From Bacteroidales bacterium (lineage in GTDB: Bacteria; Bacteroidota; Bacteroidia; Bacteroidales; UBA932): DNA of 64,000 nucleotides. The notes beneath the pieces are model-generated. The model was not told the origin of the DNA and made no database searches. It saw only the letters and a program-made list of their open reading frames with translations. The stretch lies in assembly GCA_017398335.1 (NCBI GenBank), contig JAFQGK010000018.1:1-64000 (forward strand), written 5' to 3'. The position numbers were made by a program, and so were the translations under genes. Positions within the stretch are counted from its first letter, which is position 1; each line of letters begins with the position of its first letter. This document shows, piece by piece, positions 26,601-37,200 of this stretch.

Positions 26601-26797
26601 TCTATCTTTCATATAAGTTTGACGGAAAGAAACTTGAGGACAAGCTTGGAGTAAAGGGACTGAGCATCACTTTGACAGGAAACAACCTCTTTATGTTCTC
26701 GGATCTTCTCGAGGGTAATCCGCAGAGGACAGAACTCGGAGCCGGTTACTATCCTATTATGCGTTCGGTGAAACTCGGAGTCAAGCTTGACTTCTAA
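23666..26797 (+). CDS. SusC/RagA-type TonB-linked outer-membrane transporter
   Basis: The 1043-residue barrel protein has a signal peptide ending DLAAQ, a carboxypeptidase-regulatory-like domain (~29-110), the SusC signature VVVVGYGVQKKESVVGSIS, a plug domain (~115-235, with IFIRGVSSW and PLIMVDGVER), and a 22-strand-type barrel ending VKLGVKLDF. It would import glycan fragments across the outer membrane with the SusD lipoprotein encoded next. It begins 14 bases after the GH43-like gene and is clearly part of the operon. Confidence 0.95.
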   Translation: MKPIIPIMTVLLAALLAIFPADLAAQGNKIQVKGNVADVDSKPIPGATIMVKGNPSLGGAVSDEQGNFTFSFPAGETIQVICMGYVTVESRFSKSSEWLVTMDEDAQMLDDVVVVGYGVQKKESVVGSISQVGAEALVNSGTTDITNALAGKLSGVLTFQSSGTPGAGNAEIFIRGVSSWNGSSPLIMVDGVERSFNELDPNEVETISVLKDASATAVFGAKGANGVILVTTKTGQKGKPKMNLTVNYGMQTPQELASIIDAGTTAEMMNVAYMNDASFGKVMSNDVVEAYREGSIRYPNNNWYDLMLKDMAHSINANYSLRGGTDKVKYYVAIGYTNEGSLVQRKSAWKNATFNFQRINYRTNLDFDVTKSTKLSLKIGGSTGISTRPGTNADGGVSVGNLFTYMYMASPMMFPAYYPADVMQSIPDWNYPGLAEDRLAQQGQSYIQNPYSIIATGDFLQTTTNKLNTDIHLTQKLDFITKGLSLKGMASLTTSFARYSQEGSQNRPSYRIEWDKYDSGSENPWMSTESGNDVYVQPPYAVTTSSTPRSMSLVFYWEASLNYNRTFKKKHNVTGLLLANQRQQISGANYPHRGQAFVFRATYDYATRYLFEVNMGYTGSEQFSSKNRYGFFPSVAAGYVISNEKFWKRAMPWWSKMKVRYSDGMVGSDSASEDWLYYSTYSKNSLGLIVEDKAANETARWETARKQDLGVELGFFKDQLSFNVDLFQEVRTDMLLTPVESPLLGITSKDVNAGAMKKHGIDIEGKWRSTTSRGFYYELGFMLGLNENRITKYDEPVNTPSYQKWQGTPYKAARTGLEQIDGGYFTSVDDIHGYPNSLGTVDATYLGIYKLLDYNGDGLITNTDLHAIHGVAYPPIVGSFNIGLGYKGFSFNMLFYGTAGKYIEFNRSYWKEFIKQDWTVHEAQLDYWTPTNRNAAHSALTFDDKTYSLLGGSANAEGYALMLKDHSWRMSDYLSLKEVYLSYKFDGKKLEDKLGVKGLSITLTGNNLFMFSDLLEGNPQRTELGAGYYPIMRSVKLGVKLDF

Positions 26798-26811
26798 AAT
26801 CATTGTCAACT

Positions 26812-28668
26812 ATGAAAAGAAAATATATAATACTTTTATTCTGCGCCTTGTTTTCATTTTCGGGCTGCAACTTTCTGGAAGTTGACCCTGAACTTGAAGG
26901 ACTTAAGGAGGAGGATGTATTCTCGACATACAAGAACTACCGTCTGTATTTCGACTACATTCTGACCAAGGACCAGTCCATCAACAAGCTGAATATCCAT
27001 GAGGGATATCCTATGTTCGTGGATTTCAATGACCGTCGATTTGCATTGGTATCGACAACAGATGCAGCAGATGCCGGTCGTCTTCTTCGTGCACAGCAGG
27101 AAATCAAAATATGTAAACTTAGTCAGGAGACCTGCAGCGACTTCTCTTTTTCGTCCTCCAGGCGTCCGATAGCTCTTGCAATGTTCAAGATCATAAGAAT
27201 TGCGAACAGATCAATCGAAAATATCGACAAGCTTACAAATGCAAAGCCTCAGGAGATTTCGGAACTCCTCGGTTCGGCTTATTTCGTCAGAGCTTATGCT
27301 CACTTTGTCCTCTGCCGTTTCTATGGTGGAATGCCATACATCGATGAGTCGCAGAAAGATAACTGGGATCTTGAGCGTCTTACAGCCAATGAGACTTACA
27401 GACGGGCTGCTGACGATTTCTATAAGGCTTATGAGTATCTTCGCGATGCAGGAAAGATGAGACGTGATGCCGTTCCAGGTGTTGCAGGTCACCTTGCCGC
27501 AACTGATATGAACCGCCCGAGCGGATGTACTGCTCTGGCATTGCGTGCAAGAGCGCTGATGTATGCCGCATCACCTCTGAACAATCTGAACGGTCAGCAG
27601 GACTGGGCCGATGCAGCAGAGGCTTGTGGTCTGGCTCTTTCCACTGCTCTTGAATGGAAATACGAACTCCTGCCTGCTTCAAAATATACAGATAACTTCA
27701 TCGGCAAGGAGTATACTAACGAATCGCTCTGGAGTTATAGCCATTATGCCAAGGGAAATGTCTCATCTTTGGCGGGTTTCAATGCCTACCCGATGACTTA
27801 TTATAGCAATGGTTGCGGTGTTTGTCCGACCCAGAATTTCGTCGACAAGTATGAGACTATCGACGGATATGCTCTCAATACCGAGGAGGATAGGGCCATT
27901 GCAATTGCTGCCGGCAGTTACGAAGACCAGAGACCTTATGAAAAAAGAGACCCTCGTTTTGACCTTACGATCATTTATGACGGTTCGACTACACCTTATG
28001 TAGAAGGTGCAATCAACATCCATTATGATCCTTCCACAAAGTCCTTCCCGAAGACCAAGATTTCAGGAGTTGATGCAGAGTTTGGTATCGAGTGGGAATC
28101 GACAACAAAAGGATATTCAAACACTGGTTATTACATGCGCAAGATGTGGTCCGGTGCTCGTGGAGACAAGGACATCAAGCGTTACTATCATGATCCTATC
28201 GTAAGGCTTGCAGAGATCTATCTCAACTATGCAGAGTGTGTGAATGAGGCATATGGCTCGAACGGTAAGAGCTCGAACTGTACTATCACGGCTCTTGAGG
28301 CAGTGAATACCGTACGTCGGAGAATTGGTATGCCGGAGGTGCGCAGCGAGTACACAGCCTCTCCTGATATCTTCAGAGAGCGTATCCGCAATGAAAGGAA
28401 TATAGAGCTCGCATTCGAGGGCAACCACTACTATTTTGACATCCGCAGATGGAAGGTTGCACCGGAGTCAATGGGGCAGACCTTGATGGGTATGTATATC
28501 GAGAAATGTGAAGTTTCCGATCAGTATCCTGAAGGAAGAAAATACGAGCGCCGTGCGATTCCTCAGAACAGACAAAGTGTCTGGAAGGACTGCATGTACT
28601 GGTGGCCGTTCCCTCTTGAAGAGGCGAACAAACTTATGGTGTTCAGGAATAATGAAAGCTGGCAATAA
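26812..28668 (+). CDS. SusD/RagB-type glycan-binding lipoprotein (first pair)
   Basis: The 618-residue lipoprotein has its lipobox at FSGCNFLEVDP, typical of SusD. The family landmarks are a TPR-like N-terminal half (ELLGSAYFVRAYAHFVLCRFYG) and the C-terminal RNERNIELAFEGNHYYFDIRRWK block. It caps the SusC barrel and binds oligosaccharide at the cell surface. The ATG at 26812 is chosen over an in-frame codon at 26803 because it begins the signal peptide. Confidence 0.95.
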   Translation: MKRKYIILLFCALFSFSGCNFLEVDPELEGLKEEDVFSTYKNYRLYFDYILTKDQSINKLNIHEGYPMFVDFNDRRFALVSTTDAADAGRLLRAQQEIKICKLSQETCSDFSFSSSRRPIALAMFKIIRIANRSIENIDKLTNAKPQEISELLGSAYFVRAYAHFVLCRFYGGMPYIDESQKDNWDLERLTANETYRRAADDFYKAYEYLRDAGKMRRDAVPGVAGHLAATDMNRPSGCTALALRARALMYAASPLNNLNGQQDWADAAEACGLALSTALEWKYELLPASKYTDNFIGKEYTNESLWSYSHYAKGNVSSLAGFNAYPMTYYSNGCGVCPTQNFVDKYETIDGYALNTEEDRAIAIAAGSYEDQRPYEKRDPRFDLTIIYDGSTTPYVEGAINIHYDPSTKSFPKTKISGVDAEFGIEWESTTKGYSNTGYYMRKMWSGARGDKDIKRYYHDPIVRLAEIYLNYAECVNEAYGSNGKSSNCTITALEAVNTVRRRIGMPEVRSEYTASPDIFRERIRNERNIELAFEGNHYYFDIRRWKVAPESMGQTLMGMYIEKCEVSDQYPEGRKYERRAIPQNRQSVWKDCMYWWPFPLEEANKLMVFRNNESWQ

Positions 28669-28683
28669 TAAAAGGTCAATATT

Positions 28684-31446
28684 ATGAAATACAGAATAAT
28701 ACTTTCGGTTTTAATCTTTGCCGGTGTCCTCTGCAAGGCGGAGTCGATGCCAAAAGATTCGATATTGACATCTTCTGTGGCGAGTGTTGAAGAGGCGGAT
28801 CTGGATAAGATGGCCGGTTTTGAACTTCGTACAAAACTCATCGGTCAGATTCCGGGACTCGAGGTGAACGAGCACTCGGGAAAGGCTGTGAACAACACTA
28901 CCAACCTTGGTTCAGCATGGTTTGCAAGTGCGAATGTCACTTTTGCATCCAAGGGATGGAGTTCCATTGCATGCTTTGTTGACGGCGTGCCTGTACCGTT
29001 CTCGCAGTTCTATCTGGAGCCAAATCAGATAGAAAGTGTGAAGTTCGTTACAGATGTCGCTGACAAGGGTGCGGTCAATCCTATGGCGTCGTCGGGTGCG
29101 ATCATGATAACAACCAAACAGGGACAGTACAACACTCCTATGCGAGTGAATGTGTCTGCAGAATCCGGTGTAGGTTTCGTTGACAAGATGCCAGAGTGGG
29201 TGGATGGTGTGACATATGCCAGACTCAATAATCTCTCACGTGGAACATCCGGTTATCCTACTCTTTACAGTGAGGAGGCTATCAATGGATTTGCAAAGGG
29301 AAATATGTATGACAGAAGGTATCCTAATGTTGACTACAAGTCCCTTCTTCTCCGTAATTTCAAACCTACGACACGTTTTGGCGTGACGATCGGCGGCGGT
29401 GGCGGAAACGTCAAGTACCACATCGGTCTGAACGGCATGAATGACGGAGACCTCTATAAGGTCGGTCCTACAGCTGACTACAACAGGCTGAACATCACTT
29501 CATCGGTGACAGCAAAGATCGGAAGATGGATAGAGGCGCGAGCTTCCTTCCTCGGACTCATTTCATTTGAAAGAGGAAACCGTTCCGATCTTCATGTCTA
29601 CCGCTCTGTCCCTGCTGTTGCCTTCCCTGTCGCTCTCGGACGAAGTCTTGGTCAGTCAGATCTTGATGCTGACCAGGAGGGTTCGATGATCTATACGGTT
29701 TCGAGAAGCTTCACTTCCAATCCTTACGCGGAAGTCGTGGACGGAGGTTTCTTCATCGCAAAGACCCGAAGCGGAATGTTCAATGCCGATATCAATATCA
29801 ACCTCGGCTTTCTGTTGAATGGTCTCAAGACACGTTCGCATGTGACTTTCGGATCGAACTATTTCCAGAACGTTGGAAAGAATAATGATTATCTGGCATA
29901 TTACTGGGATGCTAATGAGGACATAACCGACCTTTCAACTCATCTTGGAGTGAAGGCTTCAAAAAAATCTTCAATCAGCGGTCAGTCGTATCAGACATTC
30001 AACTTCACACAGGATCTCTGGTATGAACTCAGACAGGGAAAGCATGTCGGTAATGCCAAGGCTACATTCAACCTGTCGAACTCTTCAAGATCCGGCACTT
30101 CTTACTATGAGAGATATGTTGTCGGACTTCTGAACCTGGATTATACTTATGACAACCGTTATGCGGCTGCCGTTTCCCTCCAGTATGCAGGAGCGTCCCC
30201 ATATGCTCCGGGACATCGTCATGCCCTTCTTCCTTCTGCGAAGTTCGAATGGCTGGCTTCCAACGAGGCTTTCCTCAAAGATGTCGAGTGGGTTGATCAC
30301 CTGAAGGTTTATGCTCAGGCCGGAAGACTGGGTCTTGCCGATCTCTTCGCTTCGAATTATCTCTTCGAGTCCAATTATGACCTCTCAGGAAGCATCATGT
30401 ACGGTCCGGCTACAGCATATCAGTGGTTCGGAAGCGACAAGCAGACTGCAACAATCACAGAGTTGACAAGGCATGCGAATCCGGAACTCACATGGCCTAA
30501 GATTGACGAATTCGATCTGGGCGTCGAGTTTGGTCTCCTTGACGGACTTTCAATAGGTCTGAAGGGTTACTACATCAACCGTACAGGCATCCATACCAAC
30601 ACGATGGCTGCATATTCTGATGCGTACGGATGGGATGGCATCGCATACTATGAGAATCATAATGCAAAGAACACCCTCGGTGGAGAAGTTTCTTTGGGAT
30701 ATGCCCGCAGAATCGGTGATTTCAGCTTCAATGTGAACGGATGGGCAATGAGCTGGAGAACCTTGAACACTGTGGTTGCGAATGACAATTACCTTTATGA
30801 ATGGCAGAAGCTCACGGGTGCGGATGAAAGTGCTTACCGCGGTTATGTCTGCATCGGAAAGTTCGAGACAGACGAGCAGATCGCATCCCTTCCAAAGCTC
30901 AGCGACACAGACACTCATATCGGTGATCTGATGTACCAGGACCTCAATGAGGATGGAACAATCGACGATAATGATAAGACAATCATAGGCAACACAGCTC
31001 CAAGGCTGAGATATGCTCTGAATATAGACCTCAGCTACAAGAACTTCGGTCTGTCAATTACAGGTACAGGTCGTGCGTTCTATGATGTGGCGCTGACCAG
31101 CGGCTATTTCTGGAACGGTTGGGGAGACGGCGTATATTCTCAGTTCGTAGCTGATAATATCGGTGGTGATTATCCGAGACTTTCATATGACAAGTCTTCA
31201 ACCAACTTCGTGGCTTCTGATTTCTGGCTCCGTAAGGGAGGATTCTTTAAACTCAAGAGCGCCCAGCTTTCATACACCGTTTACCCTAAGGCTAAATGGA
31301 TCCAGAGCTTGCGTTTCACTTTGACAGGAGGAAATCTCTTCACCTTGACCGGACTTGAATATGTCGATCCTGAAGATATTGATGCAGGTGTGTCGACTTA
31401 TCCGTTCTTCCGTACCGTAATGGCAGGAGTAAAAGTTTCTTTCTAA
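28684..31446 (+). CDS. Second SusC-like transporter, lacking the N-terminal regulatory domain
   Basis: This 920-residue TonB-dependent transporter has a signal (LIFAGVLCKAES) but goes almost at once into the plug (ELRTKLIGQIPGLEVNEHSG ... GAIMITTKQG, about residues 48-147). The carboxypeptidase-regulatory-like domain and the VVVVGYG box found in the first SusC are absent, and no TonB box is obvious. The barrel ends in VMAGVKVSF, a proper outer-membrane C-terminus. The second SusD starts right after it, so the pair probably works on a different fragment of the same glycan. Confidence 0.9.
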   Translation: MKYRIILSVLIFAGVLCKAESMPKDSILTSSVASVEEADLDKMAGFELRTKLIGQIPGLEVNEHSGKAVNNTTNLGSAWFASANVTFASKGWSSIACFVDGVPVPFSQFYLEPNQIESVKFVTDVADKGAVNPMASSGAIMITTKQGQYNTPMRVNVSAESGVGFVDKMPEWVDGVTYARLNNLSRGTSGYPTLYSEEAINGFAKGNMYDRRYPNVDYKSLLLRNFKPTTRFGVTIGGGGGNVKYHIGLNGMNDGDLYKVGPTADYNRLNITSSVTAKIGRWIEARASFLGLISFERGNRSDLHVYRSVPAVAFPVALGRSLGQSDLDADQEGSMIYTVSRSFTSNPYAEVVDGGFFIAKTRSGMFNADININLGFLLNGLKTRSHVTFGSNYFQNVGKNNDYLAYYWDANEDITDLSTHLGVKASKKSSISGQSYQTFNFTQDLWYELRQGKHVGNAKATFNLSNSSRSGTSYYERYVVGLLNLDYTYDNRYAAAVSLQYAGASPYAPGHRHALLPSAKFEWLASNEAFLKDVEWVDHLKVYAQAGRLGLADLFASNYLFESNYDLSGSIMYGPATAYQWFGSDKQTATITELTRHANPELTWPKIDEFDLGVEFGLLDGLSIGLKGYYINRTGIHTNTMAAYSDAYGWDGIAYYENHNAKNTLGGEVSLGYARRIGDFSFNVNGWAMSWRTLNTVVANDNYLYEWQKLTGADESAYRGYVCIGKFETDEQIASLPKLSDTDTHIGDLMYQDLNEDGTIDDNDKTIIGNTAPRLRYALNIDLSYKNFGLSITGTGRAFYDVALTSGYFWNGWGDGVYSQFVADNIGGDYPRLSYDKSSTNFVASDFWLRKGGFFKLKSAQLSYTVYPKAKWIQSLRFTLTGGNLFTLTGLEYVDPEDIDAGVSTYPFFRTVMAGVKVSF

Positions 31447-31458
31447 ATGACTATTGAT

Positions 31459-33252
31459 ATGAAGAAATATATTTTATTGATTCTTTCTCTCGGATTTGTC
31501 TTCGGCTGCAATGATTTTCTTGCACCTCTGCCTAACGGCAGCTATAATGAGGATAATTATGAGGATTATCCGGACCTTATCCGAGGATATGTGGAGAAGG
31601 CATACGATCTTCTTCCTGCATCCTATGTCTCTACGGATTATATCGCCGGTGACGGTCTTGCTGACAATATGACATGGAGGTCACGCACCAACGCCAACTA
31701 CAGGTTTGCCACTGGTTCGTCCCTGATGTCAAACTACAGCCACTCGTCGATATACACTCGTGACTATAAGGGAATCTATTATTGCAACCTTTTCCTTAAG
31801 GATGACATAGGCAAGACTACCAAATATATGCTCGATGAAAAGCTCAACGCCAAGCTCCAGAATGTACTTCAGGGTGACGCCTATGCTTTGAGGGCATGGT
31901 ATCTCTACGACCTTCTCAAATTCTTCGGCGGTCGCTCGACTGACGGTCAGATGATGGGAGTTCCTATCTTTACTGAGCCTATCGATCCAAACAATGCCGA
32001 TCTTTCCGACGTTGCGCGTCCGACATACGAGCAGTGTGTAGATCAGATCATCAAAGATATTGATTCTGCTCTCGTCTACCTGCCTGCTGCCAACAGAGAT
32101 TTTCTTAAGGACCAGGAGCTTGTGCCGATTACAGGTGCAGTAAGATACAGAAGGTTTGACGGTGCCGGCATGCTTGCGCTGAAGGCATCAGTGCTTCTGA
32201 CATGGGCGTCTCCGGCATTCAATCCTTACGATGATGTATCACGTTGGGATGCTGCCGCAAAGGCTGCAAAGGCCGCAATTGACCATAAGCTTCTGCTTGA
32301 AGGTGCGTCTTCTGTGCCAGGAGGCTTTGACCCTAAGGCGTCATTCATGTGGAAGGATCCGAATTCATCCGAGGCATACTGTGTGTCACAGATCAAGAAC
32401 AATTCCACATTTGAGACAAGTTTTTATCCTCAGGGATTCGGAGGCTCATCAGACTACGTGCCTACACAGGAACTCGTTGATGCTTTCGGTATGGCCAACG
32501 GTTATCCTATCGATCATCCGAAGAGCGGATATGATGCTGCCAATCCTTTCAAAAACAGGGATCCGCGATTCTATGCCACTATCTTCTATGATGGTTCTCA
32601 GGTTGTAAGAAACACCAATGCTTCAGATGTGATGTATGTATTTGATACAGCTGAAGGTGGAAAAGATGCCCCAGGTCTTGTGAATACATCTCCTACGGGA
32701 TATTATATCAAAAAATTTGTATATCTTGGCTGGAACAAAAGCGACAACACCGTTTCTACCGCTCAGTCATGCGTCATGTACTGGCGCTGGACCCAGATGC
32801 TTCTTACTTTTGCCGAGGCTGCGAACCAGGTAGTCGGACCTCTCGACAATTCAACCTATGGTATGTCTGCAAAGGAGGCTGTCGAAATGATTCGTAACAG
32901 ACCTCTTGAGGATGGTACTCTCGGCGTTGGAATCAACGGTGATCCATATCTCGAGGAACAGGCTGTCGCAGGAGCTCAGGCTTTTGAAAAGCTCATCAGG
33001 AGCGAGTGGAGGGTGGAGACCTGCTTTGAGGGATTCCGTTTCCACAATGTCCGCAGATGGGCAAGAAGCGTGGATGAGATCAATAAGGACCTGCATGCCA
33101 TAAAGGTTGTCAGGGAAGGCATCAGGACTACATATGAGGTGGTTCCGCTCGAGTCCCGCAGGTATCCGTCTCTTTGGCTTCCTATCCCATATATGGAGAT
33201 CCGCAAGTCTCCGCTTATGGTTCAGAATGAAGGTTGGGAATCTTGGAAATAA
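31459..33252 (+). CDS. SusD/RagB-type glycan-binding lipoprotein (second pair)
   Basis: The 597-residue lipoprotein has the lipobox FVFGCNDFLAPLP. Family landmarks are GDAYALRAWYLYDLLKFFGG in the TPR-like half and LIRSEWRVETCFEGFRFHNVRRW near the end. The ATG at 31459 gives the signal peptide; an in-frame ATG at 31447 immediately abuts the SusC stop and would add four residues. It differs widely from the first SusD, so the two pairs are not a recent duplication. Confidence 0.94.
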   Translation: MKKYILLILSLGFVFGCNDFLAPLPNGSYNEDNYEDYPDLIRGYVEKAYDLLPASYVSTDYIAGDGLADNMTWRSRTNANYRFATGSSLMSNYSHSSIYTRDYKGIYYCNLFLKDDIGKTTKYMLDEKLNAKLQNVLQGDAYALRAWYLYDLLKFFGGRSTDGQMMGVPIFTEPIDPNNADLSDVARPTYEQCVDQIIKDIDSALVYLPAANRDFLKDQELVPITGAVRYRRFDGAGMLALKASVLLTWASPAFNPYDDVSRWDAAAKAAKAAIDHKLLLEGASSVPGGFDPKASFMWKDPNSSEAYCVSQIKNNSTFETSFYPQGFGGSSDYVPTQELVDAFGMANGYPIDHPKSGYDAANPFKNRDPRFYATIFYDGSQVVRNTNASDVMYVFDTAEGGKDAPGLVNTSPTGYYIKKFVYLGWNKSDNTVSTAQSCVMYWRWTQMLLTFAEAANQVVGPLDNSTYGMSAKEAVEMIRNRPLEDGTLGVGINGDPYLEEQAVAGAQAFEKLIRSEWRVETCFEGFRFHNVRRWARSVDEINKDLHAIKVVREGIRTTYEVVPLESRRYPSLWLPIPYMEIRKSPLMVQNEGWESWK

Positions 33253-33260
33253 ATGAAGTT

Positions 33261-34217
33261 ATGAAGAAATCAATATTATTTTTAGCCTCTTTGCTGGTTC
33301 TTGCAACCAGCTGCTATGAAGACTATGTGCGTGACTTTGACTACTCAGGAGCCTTGATGGCATATCAGTATGATCTGAGGACCTTTGTTCTCGATGAGGG
33401 AGAACAGTTCAAGGTGACTGTCGCGCTGACAGGAGTGATGCAGAACGAAGTGGATAGGAATGTCGAATTGATACTGGAACCCACTTTGCTGGAAGGTTCA
33501 TTGGCTAATCTTACAAATTCTGCGTTGACTTCCGGTGAGTATGTGGCCAAAGAGATCAAGGCGGCAAATCTTACACAGATGACACTTCTCCCGGACAGCT
33601 ATTATACGATAGAGGGACAGAGCGGTCTTTGCATAAAGAAAGGCACTCACACAGCGTCTGTGACCCTGCGTGCGACTGAGGATATGCGTAATGACCCTAA
33701 GGCCTTTGCTCCGTATTATGCTCTCGGATTCAAGATTGCAAGTGCAGATGTCGATCAGATTGTTGAAGGAAAGGACTTTGCAGTCATCGCGGTCAAGTGC
33801 GAGAACCGTTTCTACGGCACATGGTCAAGAAGCGGAAAGGTAGTGTCTTATGATGCGGCAGGACAGGAAGTCTCTGTCGATGAGAGCGAGCAGTCTCTGG
33901 CTGACCAGTATTGCTACACTTTGACAACTGTCAATGCAAATGTCGTGAATGTCGACAGAGTTGCAGGATCGTCCGGACAGATGACACTCACTTTTGACGG
34001 AGATCAGATTACTGTCTCATCTGCAGACGGAACAGTTTCAGGTACCGGCTCGTTCGACGGAAGCAAGCTCCTTCAGAACAGGAAGCTTAATCTGAGCTAT
34101 ACTGTGACAGCTGCTGACGGATCGCGTAGGGAAGTGACAGAGACACTTTACTTCCGTAACAGAACCCGCGACGGAGTGAACGAGTGGCAGGACGAGAATC
34201 CTGAGAACTACAATTAA
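33261..34217 (+). CDS. DUF1735/DUF4361-type surface lipoprotein
   Basis: The 318-residue lipoprotein (lipobox VLATSCYED) has an N-terminal Ig-like part with YDLRTFVLDEGEQFKVTVAL, typical of DUF1735, and a C-terminal part starting RFYGTWSRSG that looks like DUF4361. Such proteins follow susD genes in many Bacteroidales loci and are assumed to bind glycan at the surface. The ATG at 33261 starts the signal peptide; the preceding frame overlaps the end of susD. It closes the operon. Confidence 0.85.
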   Translation: MKKSILFLASLLVLATSCYEDYVRDFDYSGALMAYQYDLRTFVLDEGEQFKVTVALTGVMQNEVDRNVELILEPTLLEGSLANLTNSALTSGEYVAKEIKAANLTQMTLLPDSYYTIEGQSGLCIKKGTHTASVTLRATEDMRNDPKAFAPYYALGFKIASADVDQIVEGKDFAVIAVKCENRFYGTWSRSGKVVSYDAAGQEVSVDESEQSLADQYCYTLTTVNANVVNVDRVAGSSGQMTLTFDGDQITVSSADGTVSGTGSFDGSKLLQNRKLNLSYTVTAADGSRREVTETLYFRNRTRDGVNEWQDENPENYN

Positions 34218-34240
34218 CCTACTTTGAAAATATCATTCGG

Positions 34241-34272
34241 ATACGCCAATTCAATGTTTTGAATTGGCGTAT
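34241..34272. terminator. Convergent terminator overlapping the HTCS stop codon
   Basis: A 14-bp perfect stem (ATACGCCAATTCAA / TTGAATTGGCGTAT) with loop TGTT spans the junction of two convergent genes and includes the last codons of the HTCS. The flanks are AT-rich but have no long T-run. Confidence 0.65.
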
Positions 34273-37200
34273 TCATTTGGTGACATTCCGAACTTCTTGC
34301 GGAAGCATTTGATGAAGTATGATGGGGTCTGGAAGCCGACCTTGTAGCAGATTTCGTTTATCTGCATCGTGCTGTTGCGGAGCAGTTCCTCGGCCTTCGC
34401 CATTCTTACTTCGCGGATGTGGTTGTTTGCAGTGTCATTGAGAATGTCCCTCATCTTACGGTTGAGCGAACTGCGGGAAAGGTTCAGAGCTTCCGCCAGT
34501 TCGTCTACACCGAAATCAGGATCGTTAAAATTCTCCTGAATGATTCTGTTAAGATCCTTAAGGAAGACGATGTCCCTCATGGCAAGGCCGGTTACATCAG
34601 TCTCCGTGTCGACTTTATTGTCTGATTCGATGCTGTTGCCGGAATAACGTTCGATCAGTATCTTTCGTGCATTGATCAGGTTTTCTACCCTTGACAACAG
34701 GAAATCCATTGAGAACGGCTTCTCAATTATCGCATCTGCTCCTCCCTTGAGACTTTCTATCTTGATCTCTGGAGTCAGGTTTGCGGAGAGGATCACAACG
34801 AGAATATGAGAGAATGTCGGATTCTGCTTGATGTTACGGCACAGTTCCATGCCTGTCATCTCCGGCATTTTCAGATCTGTGATGATAAGGTCGATGTTGC
34901 TTTGGGATTTTACCATTTCATAAGCCTCTGCACCGTTTCTTGCTGTAAGTACATTATAGTTCTGGGATAGGGTCTTCCTGATATATTCAAGGAGATCCGG
35001 ATGGTCTTCAGCTACGAGAATGGTATTCCTGCTATCATCGGCATTGATCTTTTCAATTTCTTCATGGTGCTCGTCCTCTATCGCAACTTCCATTTCAACC
35101 GCATCAGTGATAGGGAGCTTGAGTATGAAGTCATTGGTTTCCAGAGAATTACCCATATACAGTTTTCCTTCCTGCAGGATTGCCAGCGTCTTGGCGACTG
35201 ACAGTCCTATGCCGAATCCTTCCTTGCTGAAACCGGTATTTCTGTCTGAATTATATTGTACGAAGCTATCGAATATCTTCTCTCTCATCTCGGACGGAAT
35301 CACGTCACCGTCATTTGAAATCGTGAAGGTGGCATAGTTGTCTGTATCACATGTAATCTCTATGTTGATAAAAGATTCAGTGTACTTGATTGCGTTGAAG
35401 ATCAGGTTATTGAGAATCTTTGATGTTGCAGAGTTGTCTGCCATGATCCAGATAGGACTGTCAGGCACGCAGACACTCCATTTTACAGAGTCGTTCAACT
35501 CTTTGTAGTTTGCAACGATATTGCTTACAAGACGGCAGAAGTCCAGTGGCTTGCTGTTGATCTGCATCTTGCTCTTTTCAAGTTTCGAGAACTCAAGAAG
35601 CTCCTTTATCAGGCTTGAAAGGTATGATGCATGCTTGTCCATCACATCGATATCATAACGTGCCTCCTCATCAATGTTAGGATTGTTCTTCAAATGATTG
35701 AGAGGTGTTGTTATAAGGGTGAGAGGAGTCTTGATTTCATGAGCTATGTTGGTAAAGAAATCGATCTTGTCCTGATGAAGGTCCACTTTCATCTGGATAG
35801 TCTTTTCCTTACGTTTCCGGATTTCATTGTTCCTGATATAAATGATGATGAAGGTCATCAGTATAATGAGTGCAATGACGTAAATTGCTATTGCTGTCAC
35901 GGACACAAGCGGATGGGCATTGATTCTTATCGAAATCGCCTCTGCCTCAGGATTATATGATTTGAAGGTGTATTTTCCAGGTTTCAATCCCTGATATGAG
36001 AGTTTCCTGTCTTTGCCGGCCGGTTTCCATGTGTTTTCATATCCTTCGAGGCAGTACAGGCTTCTGCCGGATATGATGTGATAAGGGTCAATGTCCGATA
36101 TGGTTATGTCAAAGGAGTTCTGATTATGTTTCAAGACGACCTTGTTCTTGAACTGGATGTCCGTTCCGTTGCAGACTATTTTCTCTATGATGTCAGTCGC
36201 CGTAGTCTTCTGTTGTGCCTTTCTTGCTGTGCTGTGTATTATGGTGACACCGTCTCGCGAACCAAGGAAAACATCTCCTGTAGATGTCTTGAAGGCAGAG
36301 GAGCGGGTGAAACCGTAGTTGATCAGTCCGTCTGACTTTGTTATGGAATAGATCTTTCCGGATTCGGTGATTTTGGAAAGGCTTCTGTCGGTCGTGATTA
36401 AAATGTTGCCGTTATTGTCTTTTATGGCATTTGTAATGACATCGCTGGCCAGTCCCGAACGAGTCGTGATGCTGTTGAAGCTGTTCTCAGACAACATCAG
36501 TACTCCGGTTTCAGGAGGAGCCGCCCATATTATTGACTGGGAATCTTCAAAAATGATGGTTGAATAGTTAGACAGGCTTTCATTCTTGAAAGGACCATGA
36601 TTGATGCCGGTCACTTTACCGTTCTTCCAACGAACGAGTCCTTTTTCTTTTGTGATTGCAACCAGAGTATTGCAGTCTGATTCTCCTAATCCGAGAACGT
36701 TCAGGTCCTTGAATTCCTTGACAGGAGTAAAGTTGTCCAGAGATTCGTTGAATTCAAGAAGTCTGTTTTCTGTCAGGAGTATCAGCCTGTTGTCTTCTGT
36801 TACGATTATATTGCTGTTTCCCCAGAAGCCTTCCCTATATGGCCTGACTTCCTTTGTGTCAGGATTCAGACTATATAAACCCGAAGACGAGCATATCCAA
36901 AGACGGTCGCTGAAATATGCGATTTTGTCTATCTCCTCAGGAATGCTCCGGGATTCGTATTTCCGCAGGGTCTTATCTGTTGATGAGTAGCGGAAAAGTC
37001 CCTTCAGGCTGGTAGAAATCCAGATCGTAGTGTCGTTGGACTCGGCAAATCCTGTCACATTGCTTCCTTTCAATGAGACTTTCTTATTCTTTATGTCTTC
37101 CTTTATGGTTGAGAAAGAAAAACCGGACTCCTGCTGAATCATTACACCATCCTTGAATGTGCTGATAATCAGCCCGTTCTCGAGGTTTCCGCAGATACTG

